Below are positions 1-9,431 of a stretch of 64,000 nt of DNA, one piece after another. The translations under genes were made by a program, and so were the position numbers. The notes beneath the pieces were generated by a model. The model made no database searches, was not told where the DNA came from, and saw only the letters and a program-made list of their open reading frames with translations. The stretch's first letter is position 1; each line of letters starts with the position of its first letter. The stretch spans positions 1,018,001 to 1,082,000 of the forward strand of contig NZ_CP119409.1 of the NCBI RefSeq assembly GCF_029223885.1. Reading direction: 5' to 3'. The DNA comes from Pararhizobium gei (GTDB taxonomy: Bacteria > Pseudomonadota > Alphaproteobacteria > Rhizobiales > Rhizobiaceae).

Positions 1-1930
1 CAGCGTCGATCAGGCGCGCTCGGCGCAACTGATCCGGGAGCTCGACGCTCTCGCCAAGGGCGAGGCCCCGCCACAGGCGGCGGCGGTTGTCGCGGCACCC
101 AAGCCCGTTGCCGCGGCAACGCCGGCACCCGTTGCCAATGATCAGGGTTTCATGCCCGTTGCCTTTTCCTTCGATGATTTCGGCGGAGAGGACGAGCCCT
201 TGATGGAAATCCCGGTTTACGAGATTACCTTCAAGCCGAAGTCCGAGCTCTACAGCAAGGGCAACGAAGCGGCCCTGCTCCTGAGGGACCTGTCGCGCCT
301 TGGCGAAATGAGCATCCATTGCAACATGGATGATCTGCCGCCGCTCGACCAGATGGATCCCGAGACCGCATATTTCTCCTGGAAGGTCTCTATCAAGACG
401 GACAAGGGCGAAGATGCCATCCGGTCCGTCTTCGAGTTTGCCGAATGGGACTGCGAGCTCGACATCAGCAGTGTCGACTCCGGCGAAGACAGCGGACCGG
501 CTGGGGACGAATTGCCTATGCAGCCGGTGCCGTTCGATCTCTCGGCGCTTGATGACGAACTGGAAGTGCCCCTCGGCGTGGTCGAGGAAGAGGAACAGAT
601 CGCTGCCGCAGAGACCGCATCCAATGTTGTCCAGCTGAGCGCCGCCACGGCGCGCGGCGCCGATAAAGGTGCGGCAGCGGCTGTCGCGGCGGCGCAGAAC
701 AATGCCCAGCAGGCCGCTTCCGCGGCGGCGCAGACGATCCGTGTCGATCTCGATCGTGTCGATCGCCTGATCAACCTGGTCGGCGAACTCGTCATCAACC
801 AGGCGATGTTGTCGCAGAGCGTGATAGAAAACGATTCGAACGGCGTGTCGTCGATCAACATGGGCCTGGAAGAACTCCAGCAGCTGACGCGGGAGATCCA
901 GGACTCGGTCATGGCGATCCGCGCGCAGCCGGTCAAACCCGTGTTCCAGCGCATGGCCCGCACCGTCCGTGAAATTGCCGATATCACCGGCAAGTCGGTA
1001 CGCCTCGTCACCGAGGGGGAAAATACCGAAGTTGACAAGACCGTCATCGATAAGCTCGCAGAGCCCTTGACGCACATGATCCGCAACGCCGTCGATCACG
1101 GCCTGGAAATGCCGGAAAAGCGCCTTGCTGCCGGCAAGAGCGCGGAAGGCACGGTCAAGCTGACCGCCAAGCACCGTTCGGGTCGCATCGTCATCGAACT
1201 GTCCGACGACGGCGCGGGGATCAATCGTGAGAAGGTGCGTCAAAAGGCGATCGACAATGACCTGATCGCTGCAGATGCCAATCTTTCGGACGAGGAAATC
1301 GATAACCTGATCTTCCATGCAGGCTTCTCGACTGCCGACAAGGTCTCCGACCTCTCCGGCCGCGGTGTTGGCATGGACGTCGTTAAGCGCTCCATCCAGG
1401 CGCTCGGCGGACGCATCAACATTTCCTCGAGACCTGGCCACGGCTCGGTCTTCACCATGAGCCTGCCGCTGACGCTCGCGGTTCTCGACGGCATGGTCGT
1501 CACCGTCGCCGGCCAGACACTGGTCGTGCCCTTGACGGCCATCGTCGAAACGCTCCAGCCGGATGCAGCTGCCGTCCATTCATTCGGCGCGACACAGCGC
1601 CTGATCTCGATCCGCAACTCCTTCTGCCCGCTGGTCGATGTCGGGCGCATCCTGAACTTCCGGGCGACGCAAGCCAATCCGGTCGAAGGCGTAGCGCTTC
1701 TTGTGGAATCGGAAGGCGGCGGACAACGCGCCTTGATGGTCGATGCCATCCAGGGTCAGCGGCAGGTCGTCATCAAGAGCCTGGAGGCCAACTATACCCA
1801 TGTGCCGGGAATTGCCGCTGCGACCATCCTTGGCGACGGCCGCGTTGCCCTCATCCTTGACGTCGACGCCGTGGTTTCGGCATCACGCGGCAACCCGCTC
1901 CATCTCGAATCCCTCGCTGCTGCCGGTTAG
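1..1930 (+). CDS. cheA: Chemotaxis histidine kinase CheA (5' end outside window)
   Basis: The frame is open from the first bases of the window, so the start and the phosphotransfer (P1) domain lie upstream. What is visible is an Ala/Pro-rich linker, an acidic segment that may be P2, the P3 dimerisation helices (LDRVDRLINLVGELVINQA), and the P4 ATPase with an N box (HMIRNAVDHGLE), a G1 box (DDGAGIN) and an F/G2 region (HAGFSTADKVSDLSGRGVGMDVV). A CheW-like P5 domain ends the protein. CheA autophosphorylates in response to receptors and passes phosphate to CheY and CheB. It is followed after 5 bases by cheW, as in the rhizobial che operon. The identification is firm; only the N terminus is missing. 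Confidence 0.96.
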   Translation, partial: SVDQARSAQLIRELDALAKGEAPPQAAAVVAAPKPVAAATPAPVANDQGFMPVAFSFDDFGGEDEPLMEIPVYEITFKPKSELYSKGNEAALLLRDLSRLGEMSIHCNMDDLPPLDQMDPETAYFSWKVSIKTDKGEDAIRSVFEFAEWDCELDISSVDSGEDSGPAGDELPMQPVPFDLSALDDELEVPLGVVEEEEQIAAAETASNVVQLSAATARGADKGAAAAVAAAQNNAQQAASAAAQTIRVDLDRVDRLINLVGELVINQAMLSQSVIENDSNGVSSINMGLEELQQLTREIQDSVMAIRAQPVKPVFQRMARTVREIADITGKSVRLVTEGENTEVDKTVIDKLAEPLTHMIRNAVDHGLEMPEKRLAAGKSAEGTVKLTAKHRSGRIVIELSDDGAGINREKVRQKAIDNDLIAADANLSDEEIDNLIFHAGFSTADKVSDLSGRGVGMDVVKRSIQALGGRINISSRPGHGSVFTMSLPLTLAVLDGMVVTVAGQTLVVPLTAIVETLQPDAAAVHSFGATQRLISIRNSFCPLVDVGRILNFRATQANPVEGVALLVESEGGGQRALMVDAIQGQRQVVIKSLEANYTHVPGIAAATILGDGRVALILDVDAVVSASRGNPLHLESLAAAG

Positions 1931-1935
1931 ACACA

Positions 1936-2403
1936 ATGACGGTTCTCGCAAAAAATCTGACGAACAAGGCGCGCGAGCTCATCGCGTTCCGTATTCAGGA
2001 TCAGGAATTCTGCGTCAACGTCATGTCCGTCCGTGAAATTCGCGGCTGGACGCCGGCGATGCCCATGCCACACTCGCCATCCTACATGCTTGGGGTGATC
2101 AATCTGAGAGGCGCTGTTTTGTCGATTGTCGATCTGTCGGCGCGGCTCGGCATGAAACCGGCCGAGCCGACAGTGCGTCATGTTATCATAGTCACGCAAG
2201 TCAAGAGCAGGATCGTCGGCCTTCTGGTCGAATCGGTTTCCGACATCCTGACCATCAGCGACGAGGATATTCAGCCGACCCCGGACATGTCCTCGGAGTT
2301 CGAGCGCACCTTTGCGCGCGGCGTCCTGGCGATCGACGGGCGGATGATCTGCCTGATGGACCTCGAAGCCGTGTTTCCTCATACCGAAAGTGAAGCAGCA
2401 TGA
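1936..2403 (+). CDS. cheW: Chemotaxis coupling protein CheW
   Basis: A 155-residue protein made of a single CheW domain. It opens with a beta-strand core (LIAFRIQDQEFCVNVMSVREIRGW) and continues with the family signature around MLGVINLRGAVLSIVDLSARLGM. It links methyl-accepting chemoreceptors to CheA in the membrane-associated array. It lies 5 bases after cheA and overlaps cheR by four bases (ATGA), so it is very probably translated from the polycistronic che mRNA. Length and motifs are normal for the family. Confidence 0.96.
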   Translation: MTVLAKNLTNKARELIAFRIQDQEFCVNVMSVREIRGWTPAMPMPHSPSYMLGVINLRGAVLSIVDLSARLGMKPAEPTVRHVIIVTQVKSRIVGLLVESVSDILTISDEDIQPTPDMSSEFERTFARGVLAIDGRMICLMDLEAVFPHTESEAA

Positions 2404-3302
2404 GCATGTCCGCCGCCTTTGACAGCAGACTGCCCCCGGACGAATGTCTGGCAACCGGCGAATATCCGCTGACGCGGCGTGATCTCGCGGAAATCGCCGC
2501 GATGATCTATGCCGATGCCGGCATATTCCTGAACGAATCCAAGGCGTCGCTCGTCTACTCGCGTCTTTCCAAACACATCCGCAATCTTGGATTGAAGGGG
2601 TTTCGCGACTATTGCCAGTTGGTGTCGTCTCCTTCAGGAGCCGCCGAACGCCGCGACATGCTTTCGCATCTGACGACGAATTTCACCCGTTTCTTCCGCG
2701 AAAATCACCATTTCGAGCACCTGAAATCGGATGTTCTGCCTGAGCTTCTCAGCCGTGCCAGGAATGGCGGCCGTGTGCGCATCTGGTCGGCCGCGTGTTC
2801 CGACGGCCAGGAACCGTACTCCATCGCATTGACGGTTCTGTCGATGATGCCCAACGTCGCCGACTATGATTTCCGCATTCTCGCCACGGATATCGACCCG
2901 AAGATCTTGGCTCTGGCGCGCGCCGGCGCCTATGATGCCACCGCTCTGGAGACAGTCAGTCCGGCCATGCGCAAGCAGTGGTTTTCCGAAACCAGCGTCA
3001 GCGGCCGCCAGAAGTGGCTGGTGGACGACCGCGTCAAGCGGCTGATCACCTTCAACGAACTTAATCTGATGTCTCAGTGGCCTTTCAAGGGCCAGTTCGA
3101 CGTGATTTTCTGCCGCAACGTGGTGATCTATTTCGATGAGCCGACCCAGGTGAAAATTTGGTCGCGCTTTGCCGGAATGCTCACCCCCAAAGGTCATCTT
3201 TACATCGGCCATTCGGAGCGCGTGTCCGGCGACGCAAAGTCGGTCTTCGACAATATTGGCGTGACCACTTATCGCTACACAGGCAAAGGAGCGCGCTCAT
3301 GA
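2400..3302 (+). CDS. cheR: Chemoreceptor methyltransferase CheR
   Basis: This 300-residue cytoplasmic enzyme transfers methyl groups from S-adenosylmethionine to receptor glutamates during adaptation. An N-terminal helical domain (about residues 20-90) contains NLTTNF-like [11 protein letters not shown]. It is followed by a Rossmann methyltransferase fold with the SAM-binding segment [16 protein letters not shown] and the typical [14 protein letters not shown]. The start overlaps the cheW stop in ATGA, and the stop overlaps the cheB start in the same way. This pattern of four-base overlaps fits translational coupling. Confidence 0.96.
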   Translation: MSMSAAFDSRLPPDECLATGEYPLTRRDLAEIAAMIYADAGIFLNESKASLVYSRLSKHIRNLGLKGFRDYCQLVSSPSGAAERRDMLSHLTTNFTRFFRENHHFEHLKSDVLPELLSRARNGGRVRIWSAACSDGQEPYSIALTVLSMMPNVADYDFRILATDIDPKILALARAGAYDATALETVSPAMRKQWFSETSVSGRQKWLVDDRVKRLITFNELNLMSQWPFKGQFDVIFCRNVVIYFDEPTQVKIWSRFAGMLTPKGHLYIGHSERVSGDAKSVFDNIGVTTYRYTGKGARS

Positions 3303-4354
3303 GTGCGGCACGCGTTCTTGTCGTTGATGACAGCGCCACCATGCGGGGCCTAATCACGGCCATTTTGAACAGCGATCCTGACGTTCAGGTGGTCGGTCAG
3401 GCCGCCGATGCCCTGCAGGCACGACAGGCGATTAAGGATCTGGACCCCGACGTGATAACGCTCGACATCGAGATGCCGAATATGAACGGCCTCGACTTTC
3501 TCGAGAAGATCATGCGGCTGCGGCCGATGCCGGTGATCATGGTTTCGACGCTGACCCACAAGGGTGCGGAGGCAACCATCGCGGCGCTGGAGATCGGCGC
3601 GTTCGACTGTGTGGGCAAACCCATGCCCGGCGATGCCAGGCCCTTCAGCGACCTCGCGGAGAAGGTGAAGGCTGCTGCGCGCTCGCAACGCAAATACATC
3701 ATCACCGGAAACAAATCCGCTGCACCGAGCCCTGCGAATATCAATGCAGCCTCCGACTACAGGGCCAGCCGGAAGATTGTCGCCATCGGCTCCTCCACAG
3801 GTGGAGTCGAGGCACTGATCGCCGTGCTGCAGAAATTCCCGGCCAATTGCCCGCCAACCGTTATCACGCAGCACATGCCGCATACGTTCACCAAGAGCTT
3901 TGCAGAGCGGCTGCACCGGATCTGCGTGCCGACGGTAGAGGAGGCAACCGATGGCGCCAAGCTCGAGGTCGGCAAAATCTACCTGGCACCCGGCGGCGAC
4001 CGCCACCTTCAGGTGGTCAATCCCTCGTCCCCCTCTTGCAGGCTCTTGGATCGCGAGCCGGTCAACGGCCATCGTCCTTCGGTCGATGTGCTGTTCGATT
4101 CCGTTGCCGAAGTCGCCGGCCGCAACGCGGTGGGTGTCATCTTGACCGGCATGGGCCGCGACGGAGCATCTGGTCTCTTGAAGATGCGCAAGGCAGGCGC
4201 CCGCACATTCGGTCAGAATGAAAAAACCTGTGTCGTCTATGGAATGCCGAGGGTTGCCTATGAATTGGGCGCCGTCGAAACGCAACTGCCCCTCAGCTCA
4301 ATCGGGGAAGAAATCCTGAAGAGTACCGCCTCCCGAAGAGAAGGAAATGAATAA
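3299..4354 (+). CDS. cheB: Receptor methylesterase/deamidase CheB
   Basis: The start at 3299 was chosen because it overlaps the cheR stop by four bases and begins directly at the receiver domain ([17 protein letters not shown]); a longer upstream reading would run through cheR. The protein has 351 residues. The receiver phospho-acceptor is Asp56 in [10 protein letters not shown]. The C-terminal esterase carries the expected triad: Ser166 (GSSTGG), His192 (QHMP) and Asp288 (GRDGA). It removes methyl groups from receptors when phosphorylated by CheA, opposing CheR. The stop codon shares one base with the cheY2 start. Confidence 0.97.
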   Translation: MSAARVLVVDDSATMRGLITAILNSDPDVQVVGQAADALQARQAIKDLDPDVITLDIEMPNMNGLDFLEKIMRLRPMPVIMVSTLTHKGAEATIAALEIGAFDCVGKPMPGDARPFSDLAEKVKAAARSQRKYIITGNKSAAPSPANINAASDYRASRKIVAIGSSTGGVEALIAVLQKFPANCPPTVITQHMPHTFTKSFAERLHRICVPTVEEATDGAKLEVGKIYLAPGGDRHLQVVNPSSPSCRLLDREPVNGHRPSVDVLFDSVAEVAGRNAVGVILTGMGRDGASGLLKMRKAGARTFGQNEKTCVVYGMPRVAYELGAVETQLPLSSIGEEILKSTASRREGNE

Positions 4355-4743
4355 TGTCGCTCGCTGAAAAAATTAAAGTATTGATCGTCGATGATCAGGT
4401 TACAAGCCGTCTGTTGCTGGGCGATGCCCTGCAGCAGCTTGGTTTCAAGCAGATCACCGTTGCCGGCGACGGCGAGCAGGGCGCCAAGATTATGGCCCAG
4501 CAGCCGCACCATCTGGTCATCTCGGATTTCAACATGCCGAAAATGGACGGTCTCGGTCTTCTTGCCGCCGTGCGCAACAATCCGGCCACGAAAAAAGCGG
4601 CGTTCATCATGCTGACGGCTCAGGGCGATCGCGCTTTGGTCACCAAGGCGGCGGCACTCGGAGCCAACAATGTCCTGGCCAAGCCGTTTACCATCGAAAA
4701 GATGAAGGCTGCGATTGAAGCCGTATTCGGGGCATTGAAATGA
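4354..4743 (+). CDS. cheY2: Response regulator CheY (second CheY of the operon, motor-binding type)
   Basis: A single-domain receiver of 129 residues. The acidic pocket Asp13-Asp14 (LIVDDQ), phospho-acceptor Asp58 ([11 protein letters not shown]), Thr88 (IMLTAQ) and Lys110 (LAKPF) are all in place. By position after cheB it corresponds to CheY2 of S. meliloti, the regulator that slows the motor; CheY1, the phosphate sink, would be upstream of cheA outside the window. The start overlaps the cheB stop (TAATG) and the stop overlaps the cheD start (ATGA). Confidence 0.93.
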   Translation: MSLAEKIKVLIVDDQVTSRLLLGDALQQLGFKQITVAGDGEQGAKIMAQQPHHLVISDFNMPKMDGLGLLAAVRNNPATKKAAFIMLTAQGDRALVTKAAALGANNVLAKPFTIEKMKAAIEAVFGALK

Positions 4744-5297
4744 TCAAGGATACTGCGGCCAAACGTGTGCATGTCATTCAGGGTGAATGGAAGGTGGTCA
4801 ACGATCCGGATACTCTGCTGTCGACCATTCTCGGTTCCTGCGTGGCGGCCTGCATGCGTGATCCGGTCGCAGGCGTCGGCGGGATGAACCATTTCCTGCT
4901 GCCCGGTTCCGCGGAAGCGTTGTCGTCGGGCGGTGGCGATGCCACACGATATGGTGTTCATCTGATGGAATTGCTGATTAACGGGCTTCTGAAAAGCGGC
5001 GCTCGCCGCGACAGGCTGGAAGCGAAGATCTTCGGCGGCGCCAAAACGATTGCCCGTTTCTCGAATGTGGGCGAGCAGAATGCGATGTTCGCGAAACGCT
5101 TCCTACTCGATGAGGGCATCAAGATCGTGGGCGAAAGCACAGGCGGCGATCACGGCCGCAAACTCGAATATTGGCCGGTTTCCGGCCGCGCCAGGCAATA
5201 TGCACTGACGGGTGTCGAAGCACAGAAGGCCGTCGCTCAGGAACAGCGGCCGCGCCCTGCGCCCAAACCGGTTCAGGATGCGATCGAATTCTTCTGA
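4740..5297 (+). CDS. cheD: Chemoreceptor glutamine deamidase CheD
   Basis: A 185-residue CheD-family protein that deamidates receptor glutamines to glutamates so that CheR can methylate them. The catalytic Cys34 ([13 protein letters not shown]) and His51 (GGMNHFLLP) are spaced 17 residues apart, as in characterised CheD proteins. The N-terminal tail and the C-terminal 30 residues ([19 protein letters not shown]) are less conserved. It overlaps cheY2 by four bases. The next gene, cheT, begins after a gap of about 105 bases. Confidence 0.94.
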   Translation: MIKDTAAKRVHVIQGEWKVVNDPDTLLSTILGSCVAACMRDPVAGVGGMNHFLLPGSAEALSSGGGDATRYGVHLMELLINGLLKSGARRDRLEAKIFGGAKTIARFSNVGEQNAMFAKRFLLDEGIKIVGESTGGDHGRKLEYWPVSGRARQYALTGVEAQKAVAQEQRPRPAPKPVQDAIEFF

Positions 5298-5402
5298 TGT
5301 CCGGGGAGCCTGCCTGCTTTGTGGCAAGGCCGCTTGGGACGGAATAGGCATGCGCCGCTCCTTGAATGATGGCGGTAATGTAGTGAAGCGTGAGGGCATG
5401 GA

Positions 5403-5795
5403 ATGCTGAATGAACTGAAAAGCCATATGCCGCACATCGACGAGGCGCTCCCGGATGTGATGATGCGTATCGTCTCGGAACTTTATGATGTTGCCTATCT
5501 CATTGAGCGCATCGAGCCTATGCTCAGCGATATCCATGTGGAAGCCGTTCTCGAATCGGCGGATCGGATCAAGGTTCTGCAGGGCATTGATCTTGCCGTT
5601 CAGAAGACCCGGGGTCTTGCCGAGTTCATCGACACTGTGACCGCCGCTATTCCCCAGCATTGGCTGGTGGACGTCACCACCGCGCTCAATCTCGTCAAAC
5701 TCGCCGATATGCAGAAATCCCTGGGCAATGGCATGCTCAGACATGGCCACTCCCAGCCCCTGACCGATTCCTCCGGAGATTTCGAAGCTTTTTAG
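5403..5795 (+). CDS. cheT: CheT-like chemotaxis protein, possible CheZ-type phosphatase
   Basis: A small, mostly helical protein of 130 residues in the position of S. meliloti cheT, the last gene of the che operon. Helices around residues 20-80 include Asp63-Leu-Ala-Val-Gln67 in the context LQGIDLAVQ. The Asp-x3-Gln spacing matches the catalytic pair of CheZ phosphatases, which dephosphorylate CheY. CheT of S. meliloti has been proposed to act in signal termination and adaptation. Function here is inferred from position and this motif. GAGGG lies just before the ATG. A strong hairpin follows 32 bases after the stop. Confidence 0.8.
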   Translation: MLNELKSHMPHIDEALPDVMMRIVSELYDVAYLIERIEPMLSDIHVEAVLESADRIKVLQGIDLAVQKTRGLAEFIDTVTAAIPQHWLVDVTTALNLVKLADMQKSLGNGMLRHGHSQPLTDSSGDFEAF

Positions 5796-5826
5796 CGCCC
5801 GATTTTTGTTTCAGCTCGTTCGCTCT

Positions 5827-5880
5827 CCTGAAATGCAGCCGCCGCCCGCCGCCATCGCCGGGCGGCGGCTGCATTTCAGG
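5827..5880. terminator. Perfect 22-bp GC-rich hairpin at end of che operon
   Basis: The arms 5827-5848 and 5859-5880 are exact reverse complements of 22 bases and leave a 10-base loop. The element lies 32 bases after the cheT stop. No run of T follows on either strand, so it is not a textbook intrinsic terminator. It may act as a Rho-assisted stop, an mRNA 3'-end stabiliser, or a copy of an intergenic palindromic repeat. Confidence 0.6.
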
Positions 5881-5947
5881 GGAGCGGTTTGTGCGCCAAG
5901 AGACGGTATTTTGCACCGCAGTGCGAAAAGGCGCTCCAAGACAAGTT

Positions 5948-5967
5948 CGCACAAGTTTCATTTTCTA
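5948..5967 (+). promoter_or_regulatory. Candidate flagellar (class II type) promoter box of fliF
   Basis: CGCACAAG at 5948-5955, nine bases, then CTA at 5965-5967. The same arrangement with the same spacing occurs before motA, flgB, the motB operon, flgE and flhA. It stands about 140 bases before the fliF start. The role as a promoter or activator site is inferred from this recurrence. Confidence 0.6.
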
Positions 5968-6106
5968 ATGTGCTATTCGGGACAAATGGATTTCCGTAAT
6001 TTTTCGGCGCATTCATTTGAAAACCCGAATGTTTGGATCTGCGCATGTTTTTTCTTCCAGGCGATGTTGCCTGACTGAGACATGGGCCACTGGGTGCGGA
6101 AACAGA

Positions 6107-7795
6107 ATGACTCTGTTGGATCAACTTTCGACGGTAACGAAAAACCTCGCAAATCTTGGGCAGGGCAGGATTGTTGCGCTGGTCGCAGCCGGTATCGTAG
6201 CAGTCGGCATCGTCCTTGCGGCCGGCCTCTATCTTAACAAACCCTCCTTCGAGACGCTCTATGTCGGACTTGAGACGACCGATCTCAACCAGGTCAGCGT
6301 AGCGTTGGCTGAAGCCAATATCGATTTCGAGGTGGGTGCCGATGGAACGAGCATCCAGGTTCCCGCTGGCATGACCGGAAAAGCGCGGCTTTACCTTGCA
6401 GAGCGGGGTCTGCCCAACAGCGCCAATGCGGGTTACGAGCTTTTCGACAATGTCGGCTCCCTGGGCCTGACCTCCTTCATGCAGGAAGTAACCCGGGTCC
6501 GGGCCCTCGAAGGCGAAATCGCCCGCACTATTCAGCAAATTTCCGGCATTGCGGCCGCGCGCGTCCACATCGTGATGGCCGACCGCGGCAGCTTCCGCAA
6601 AACCGAACAGAAGCCGACAGCGTCTGTGATGATCCGTGCCAACGCCAATGTCGGCCGTAGTGCCGCGAGCTCCATCCGCAATCTCGTCGCGTCTTCGGTA
6701 CCGGGACTCGGCATCGACGACGTCACCATCCTCGACTCGGCCGGCCAACTGCTGGCATCCGGCGATGACCCTTCAAACAGTGCCATGAACCAGTCCCTCG
6801 GCATCGTCCAGAACGTCCAGAAGGAAATCGAAAGCAATATCGACAAGGCGCTTGCACCGTTCCTCGGCATGGACAATTTCCGGGCAAGCGTCACGGCGCA
6901 ACTGAATACAGACACCCAACAGATTCAGGAGACCGTTTTCGATCCCGAATCCCGTGTGGAACGCTCGACGAGGGTGACCAAGGAAGAGCAGAAGTCGAGC
7001 CAGCAGCAGCCCGACAATGCGGCGTCCGTCCAGCAGAACGTGCCGCAAGCCGCTCCCCAGGGGGGAACGAGCGGTCCCCAATCGAGCGACGAAACGGACA
7101 AGAAGGAAGAGCAGACGAACTACGAGATCAACTCGAAGACCGTCGCCACCGTCAAGAACAGTTTCACTGTCGAAAAAATCTCCGTGGCCGTCGTGGTCAA
7201 CCGCGGTCGTGTCGCCGCAATGGTGGGCGAAGGTGCCGACCAGGCGAAGATCGATACCTATATCCAGGAGATGCAGAAGATCGTCGCCTCTGCCGTCGGC
7301 CTCGATCCGGCACGGGGCGATGTCATCACCCTGACCGCCATGGATTTCGTCAACACCCAGCTCCTCGACGAGCCGGTATCCGGACCGGGCATCATGGAAA
7401 TCCTGACACGCAACCTTGGCGGCATCGTTAATGCGCTTGCCTTCGTCGCCGTCGCCGTCGTGGTGGTCTGGATGGGAATGCGGCCCCTGGCGCGCTCCAT
7501 GGGATACGGCACCGGCGGCGCTGCCTTGGCTGAAAACGAAGCGGTCGGACTGGAACTTCCCGATTTCTCGCCGGCTGCCACCGGCGGCGCGGGCGGCGCG
7601 CTCATGGAAGGCTTTGGCTCCGACTTCGGCTTCGACAGCACCGACGACCTTCTCAGTCTCGGCAACGACAGCGAAGGCGGCTTCAATCGCCGGGTCAAGG
7701 AGGGGCCGGAGCGCAGACTGGGACGGATGGTCGAAATCAGCGAGGAGCGCGCTGCCAAGATCCTGCGGAAATGGGTCGCGGAAAAAGCGGCCTGA
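6107..7795 (+). CDS. fliF: Flagellar MS-ring protein FliF
   Basis: This 562-residue protein forms the membrane ring on which the flagellum and export gate are built. The start at 6107 (MTLLDQLSTV) puts the first membrane segment at about residues 22-44. An earlier in-frame start at 6017 would add 30 residues of unlike composition. Ring-building motifs follow (ETLYVGLE, GYELFDNVGSLGLTSFMQEVTRVRALEGEIARTI). A Gln/Ser-rich insert, a second membrane segment (NALAFVAVAVVVVWMGM) and a C-terminal FliG-binding tail end the protein. It is preceded by its own promoter box and followed by an intrinsic terminator. Confidence 0.95.
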   Translation: MTLLDQLSTVTKNLANLGQGRIVALVAAGIVAVGIVLAAGLYLNKPSFETLYVGLETTDLNQVSVALAEANIDFEVGADGTSIQVPAGMTGKARLYLAERGLPNSANAGYELFDNVGSLGLTSFMQEVTRVRALEGEIARTIQQISGIAAARVHIVMADRGSFRKTEQKPTASVMIRANANVGRSAASSIRNLVASSVPGLGIDDVTILDSAGQLLASGDDPSNSAMNQSLGIVQNVQKEIESNIDKALAPFLGMDNFRASVTAQLNTDTQQIQETVFDPESRVERSTRVTKEEQKSSQQQPDNAASVQQNVPQAAPQGGTSGPQSSDETDKKEEQTNYEINSKTVATVKNSFTVEKISVAVVVNRGRVAAMVGEGADQAKIDTYIQEMQKIVASAVGLDPARGDVITLTAMDFVNTQLLDEPVSGPGIMEILTRNLGGIVNALAFVAVAVVVVWMGMRPLARSMGYGTGGAALAENEAVGLELPDFSPAATGGAGGALMEGFGSDFGFDSTDDLLSLGNDSEGGFNRRVKEGPERRLGRMVEISEERAAKILRKWVAEKAA

Positions 7796-7815
7796 TCTCG
7801 AAGGAAAACACTCTG

Positions 7816-7843
7816 AAGCCCGCTCACACCAGCGGGCTTTTCC
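7816..7843 (+). terminator. Intrinsic terminator after fliF
   Basis: A 9-bp stem AAGCCCGCT (7816-7824) and AGCGGGCTT (7831-7839) with a six-base loop is followed by a short T-rich stretch. It lies 20 bases after the fliF stop and separates fliF from visN. Confidence 0.85.
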
Positions 7844-8680
7844 GCTTTCTTGCCGCAGAATTATTTTTCGAGACGGTGTCCGGCGCCTGCGGCAATCGCT
7901 GCAAGCCCCACCTGTGACGCTGCCCATCGAGGCTTTGCGTCCGATATCAGACGGATTTGGCAGACATGCACCGACAATGTCGTCGTATTGTTGTTAACCT
8001 TTTGACGAGTGCAAGAATCGGTTGCCAGCGGCCGACGTAACGCTGAATCTCCGGCTTCATTATATTAAAGGATCGTTAATTTTTCTCGGGTAGCGACCGC
8101 GGTTCCACCTCGCGTTGCCATCCGCACCTTATGTATTGATTCTCGTCGTCGGCGAATTAAACTAGTTAATTTTGAATATCAATCAGGAATATTTGATGAA
8201 GTCTTTCACTGCATACCATTGGAAGCGGAAACTAGACATGGGAAGATATGGTGCAAATCCGCAACAGCATATGGAAACTCATAAAAATTGAAAGATGGCG
8301 AAGTAGAACAAACCGAGAATATGGAGCCAGACTTTGTCTCGTTTGTCATGGAAAATTCGGCCGAAAAACTGCATGTTCGGCCAGGAACGCAGGATTTAAT
8401 ATACAATTATACTGTCTTTTCAGGCAGATAAAAACAAACGCCGTTTTTTTCCAAAGCCGTTCTCGACGCGTAGGACGGTTTGTAGCGAATCGATTCACGG
8501 AACCATGCAAAAGTAAATCCCGACAAGGAAGCAGTAGTTTTTCACTGGGCTCACTGTACATTTTAGATAGTGATTCGTGTCCTGATTCACGTTGATCGAG
8601 GGTGGCGGTGTCCTCGTGCTGGCGGCGGTGGCGATAAACGCTTCATTGGGATGGACGGATCCGTCACGGGGACGAATATC
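7844..8680. other. Long non-coding upstream region of visN
   Basis: More than 800 bases contain no gene that I can support. The short frames present lack family features and good start sites. From about 8050 to 8570 the composition is clearly more AT-rich than the surrounding genes, with stretches such as TTTAATATACAATTATACTG near 8395-8415 that could hold promoters. As visNR sits at the top of the flagellar hierarchy, this is where upstream regulators would act. Confidence 0.5.
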
Positions 8681-9421
8681 ATGGATTTTCGACAGGCAGA
8701 AATATCGCCGAGGCCGGGACCGGTCATTTCGGTGCGCAATGTCACGCGTGAGGTTTCCAACGAACAACTGGTCCGCAGGCTCGGAGAATTTTCCGAGCGT
8801 GGCAATTTCGGCAAGGGACTGGCGGCGCTGACCGACTATGTCGGAGCGTCCTACTATCTTCTGGCGCGCTACGACCTGTCTCAGGACGACGGCCTCGATT
8901 TCGTCGTTTGCTCCGACTGGCCCTTTGATGTGGTCCGGCGGCTTGGCAAGGTCATGGCGCAACTCCATTCCAAAACCAACGAGATGCAAAAATGCCTCTC
9001 GGTGATGCAGCCGATTTTCATGAGCCTGCCCGATGACGTGGATCTCCACCGTGGCATCAGCCGCGAATACTGCGTCATAACCTTCAATGTCGGCCGCGCC
9101 AGACTGGCGCTCATGCTCCTGTTCCCGCAGGACGTCATACTCTCGCAGGAAAGCCTTCGCGATGTCGGCCTTCTTGCAGGTTATTTTGCGAGCCTCACCC
9201 AGGATCGCGTCACCCGCAAAGATCGCGAATTTGAACTGACGGAGCGCGAACTGGAGTGTCTCTTCTGGATCGCGGAAGGCAAAACCAGCGATGAAATCGC
9301 CGTCATCCTCGGCATATCCCGCAATACGATCAACAACTACATCACCAGCGTGATGCGAAAGACGGCGACCAAAACCCGTTCCGAAGCCATCGCCTACGCC
9401 GTTCGCAACAATCTCGTCTAG
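8681..9421 (+). CDS. visN: LuxR-type flagellar master regulator VisN
   Basis: Read from ATG 8681 (MDFRQAEISPRPG), which has GGGGA about eight bases upstream, the protein has 246 residues, close to known VisN. Longer starts at 8651 or 8570 are possible but less convincing. An N-terminal ligand-binding-like domain (LAALTDYVGASYYLLARYDL) is followed by a C-terminal LuxR helix-turn-helix (LTERELECLFWIAEGKTSDEIAVILGIS, then NTINNY). In S. meliloti VisN acts with VisR as a heteromeric global activator of the whole motility regulon, partly by switching on rem. visR follows 10 bases later. Confidence 0.9.
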   Translation: MDFRQAEISPRPGPVISVRNVTREVSNEQLVRRLGEFSERGNFGKGLAALTDYVGASYYLLARYDLSQDDGLDFVVCSDWPFDVVRRLGKVMAQLHSKTNEMQKCLSVMQPIFMSLPDDVDLHRGISREYCVITFNVGRARLALMLLFPQDVILSQESLRDVGLLAGYFASLTQDRVTRKDREFELTERELECLFWIAEGKTSDEIAVILGISRNTINNYITSVMRKTATKTRSEAIAYAVRNNLV

Positions 9422-9431
9422 GAGCACGGCC

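Noticed and set aside
8206..8595. Small genes in the region upstream of visN
   Set aside because: Short frames on both strands overlap each other, have poor start signals and no recognisable features in AT-rich sequence.
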